From Bradyrhizobium diazoefficiens (GTDB lineage: Bacteria; Pseudomonadota; Alphaproteobacteria; Rhizobiales; Xanthobacteraceae): a DNA stretch of 64,000 nucleotides. Below the pieces are notes generated by a model that ran no database searches, was not told the DNA's origin, and saw only the letters and a list, made by a program, of their open reading frames with translations. Each line of letters begins with the position of its first letter. Position 1 is the first letter of the stretch. The stretch spans positions 5,608,501 through 5,672,500 of the forward strand of contig NZ_CP067102.1 of NCBI RefSeq assembly GCF_016616885.1, written 5' to 3'. Shown piece by piece: positions 63,607-64,000 of this stretch. The translations under genes were made by a program, and so were the position numbers.

Positions 63607-63943
63607 GACCGTTCGTTTCACACTCAAGCTGACGCACACCCGGACCGGCTTGCGAGACGCCTCGCGGCGATGCATGCTTCCCGCGCCGCCGGCGCAGGTG
63701 ATGTGCGGTTCCTGCTGAGTAGACGCTCGGCGCAACGCATCTGCGAAAACGCGCTCGGCAGCCGACGAGACTTCCGGGCCACAAATCCCGCGGACGCCGC
63801 CGCGCGCTTCGCGCGTGGCCAATGAACTCGACGAAATCGGTCAACCGAACGTGTCAACGCCCCCGCAGCTGTCGCTCGGGTGCATCGATTGCTCAAATCA
63901 GCGAAGACGCGGCGCCCGGCGGCCGAAAAGGCCCCGGATCACA
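63607..63943. other. Intergenic stretch without a supported gene
   Basis: Upstream of the export lipoprotein. Minus-strand frames here run into the lipoprotein gene but lack its features. It presumably carries the promoter of that gene. A small hairpin GGCCGAAAAGGCC at about 63921-63933 may end the gene that enters from the right edge. Confidence 0.4.
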
Positions 63944-64000
63944 TCAGTTCGAGGACAACAGCTCGCGCAGGCGCGCGAGCTCGATCTGAGTTTCGGAGAC
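63944..64000 (-). CDS. C-terminal end of a gene entering from the right edge
   Basis: Eighteen codons and a TGA on the minus strand, reading VSETQIELARLRELLSSN. Too short to identify. A leucine-rich helical end would fit many proteins. Its position before the export lipoprotein suggests a polysaccharide gene, which is only a guess. Confidence 0.4.
   Translation of the reverse strand, partial: VSETQIELARLRELLSSN

Overview
The window reads as a chromosomal segment of a Bradyrhizobium-like alphaproteobacterium. This rests on high GC with strong G/C third positions, genus-typical small hypothetical genes (DUF3551, DUF6894, DUF2147), Bradyrhizobium-type palindromic intergenic repeats, and an ATP-grasp acyl-CoA ligase, oxc and frc set with an NAD-dependent fds formate dehydrogenase. 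No rRNA, tRNA or CRISPR array was seen.

Layout. (1) 1-4.9 kb: oxalate catabolism. A truncated acyl-CoA ligase diverges from a GntR/FCD regulator followed by oxc and frc. (2) 4.9-12.4 kb: small stress and hypothetical genes, a cold-shock gene, a frameshifted hydrolase, an XRE/DUF2975 pair, and an Hsp70-family gene whose 3' end also occurs as a detached remnant. (3) 12.6-18.4 kb: a 45-aa small gene, two OFA-type (oxalate/formate) MFS transporters and a CBS-domain protein, then a ketopantoate-reductase-like and a fumarylacetoacetase-fold gene. Six copies of one 17-bp operator, TGGCAT-N5-ATRCCA, stand before the regulator/ligase, the small gene, both transporters and the CBS gene and tie regions 1 and 3 into one probable oxalate regulon. 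(4) 18.45-20.7 kb: a 2.27-kb foreign-looking insertion with three minus-strand genes, flanked by two diverged copies of the 3' end of the FAH-family gene. (5) 20.9-29.6 kb: coiled-coil and secreted proteins, an IS110-family element seated in a palindromic repeat, a nitronate-monooxygenase-like enzyme, a quinone-oxidoreductase-like enzyme and a CDF transporter. (6) 29.8-43.7 kb: a PAS histidine kinase, a LysR regulator divergent from the complete formate dehydrogenase operon fdsG-fdsB-fdsA-fdhD-fdsD, then glnE and a membrane histidine kinase without a partner regulator. (7) 44.5-51.1 kb and 61-64 kb: exopolysaccharide functions (Wzz/BY-kinase, GDP-fucose synthesis, sugar-phosphate transferase, Wza-like export lipoprotein, lytic transglycosylase). 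(8) 51.3-60.8 kb: a seven-gene minus-strand operon coding for a two-partner-secretion-type outer-membrane pore, a DUF2341/LamG-ExbB fusion, ExbD, TonB, a porin, a periplasmic coiled-coil protein and a PpiC-type chaperone. It diverges from an ECF sigma gene and a FecR fragment.

How the genes work together. Oxalate enters through OFA carriers, Frc makes oxalyl-CoA, Oxc yields formyl-CoA, Frc releases formate, and the Fds enzyme oxidises formate to CO2 with NADH, so a whole oxalotrophic route lies in one window. The most novel-looking items are the TonB/ExbBD-coupled TpsB operon, the three-gene insertion in the FAH gene, the oxalate operator set with its 45-aa protein, and the IS110 left end, whose short matches to its own junctions fit a bridge RNA.
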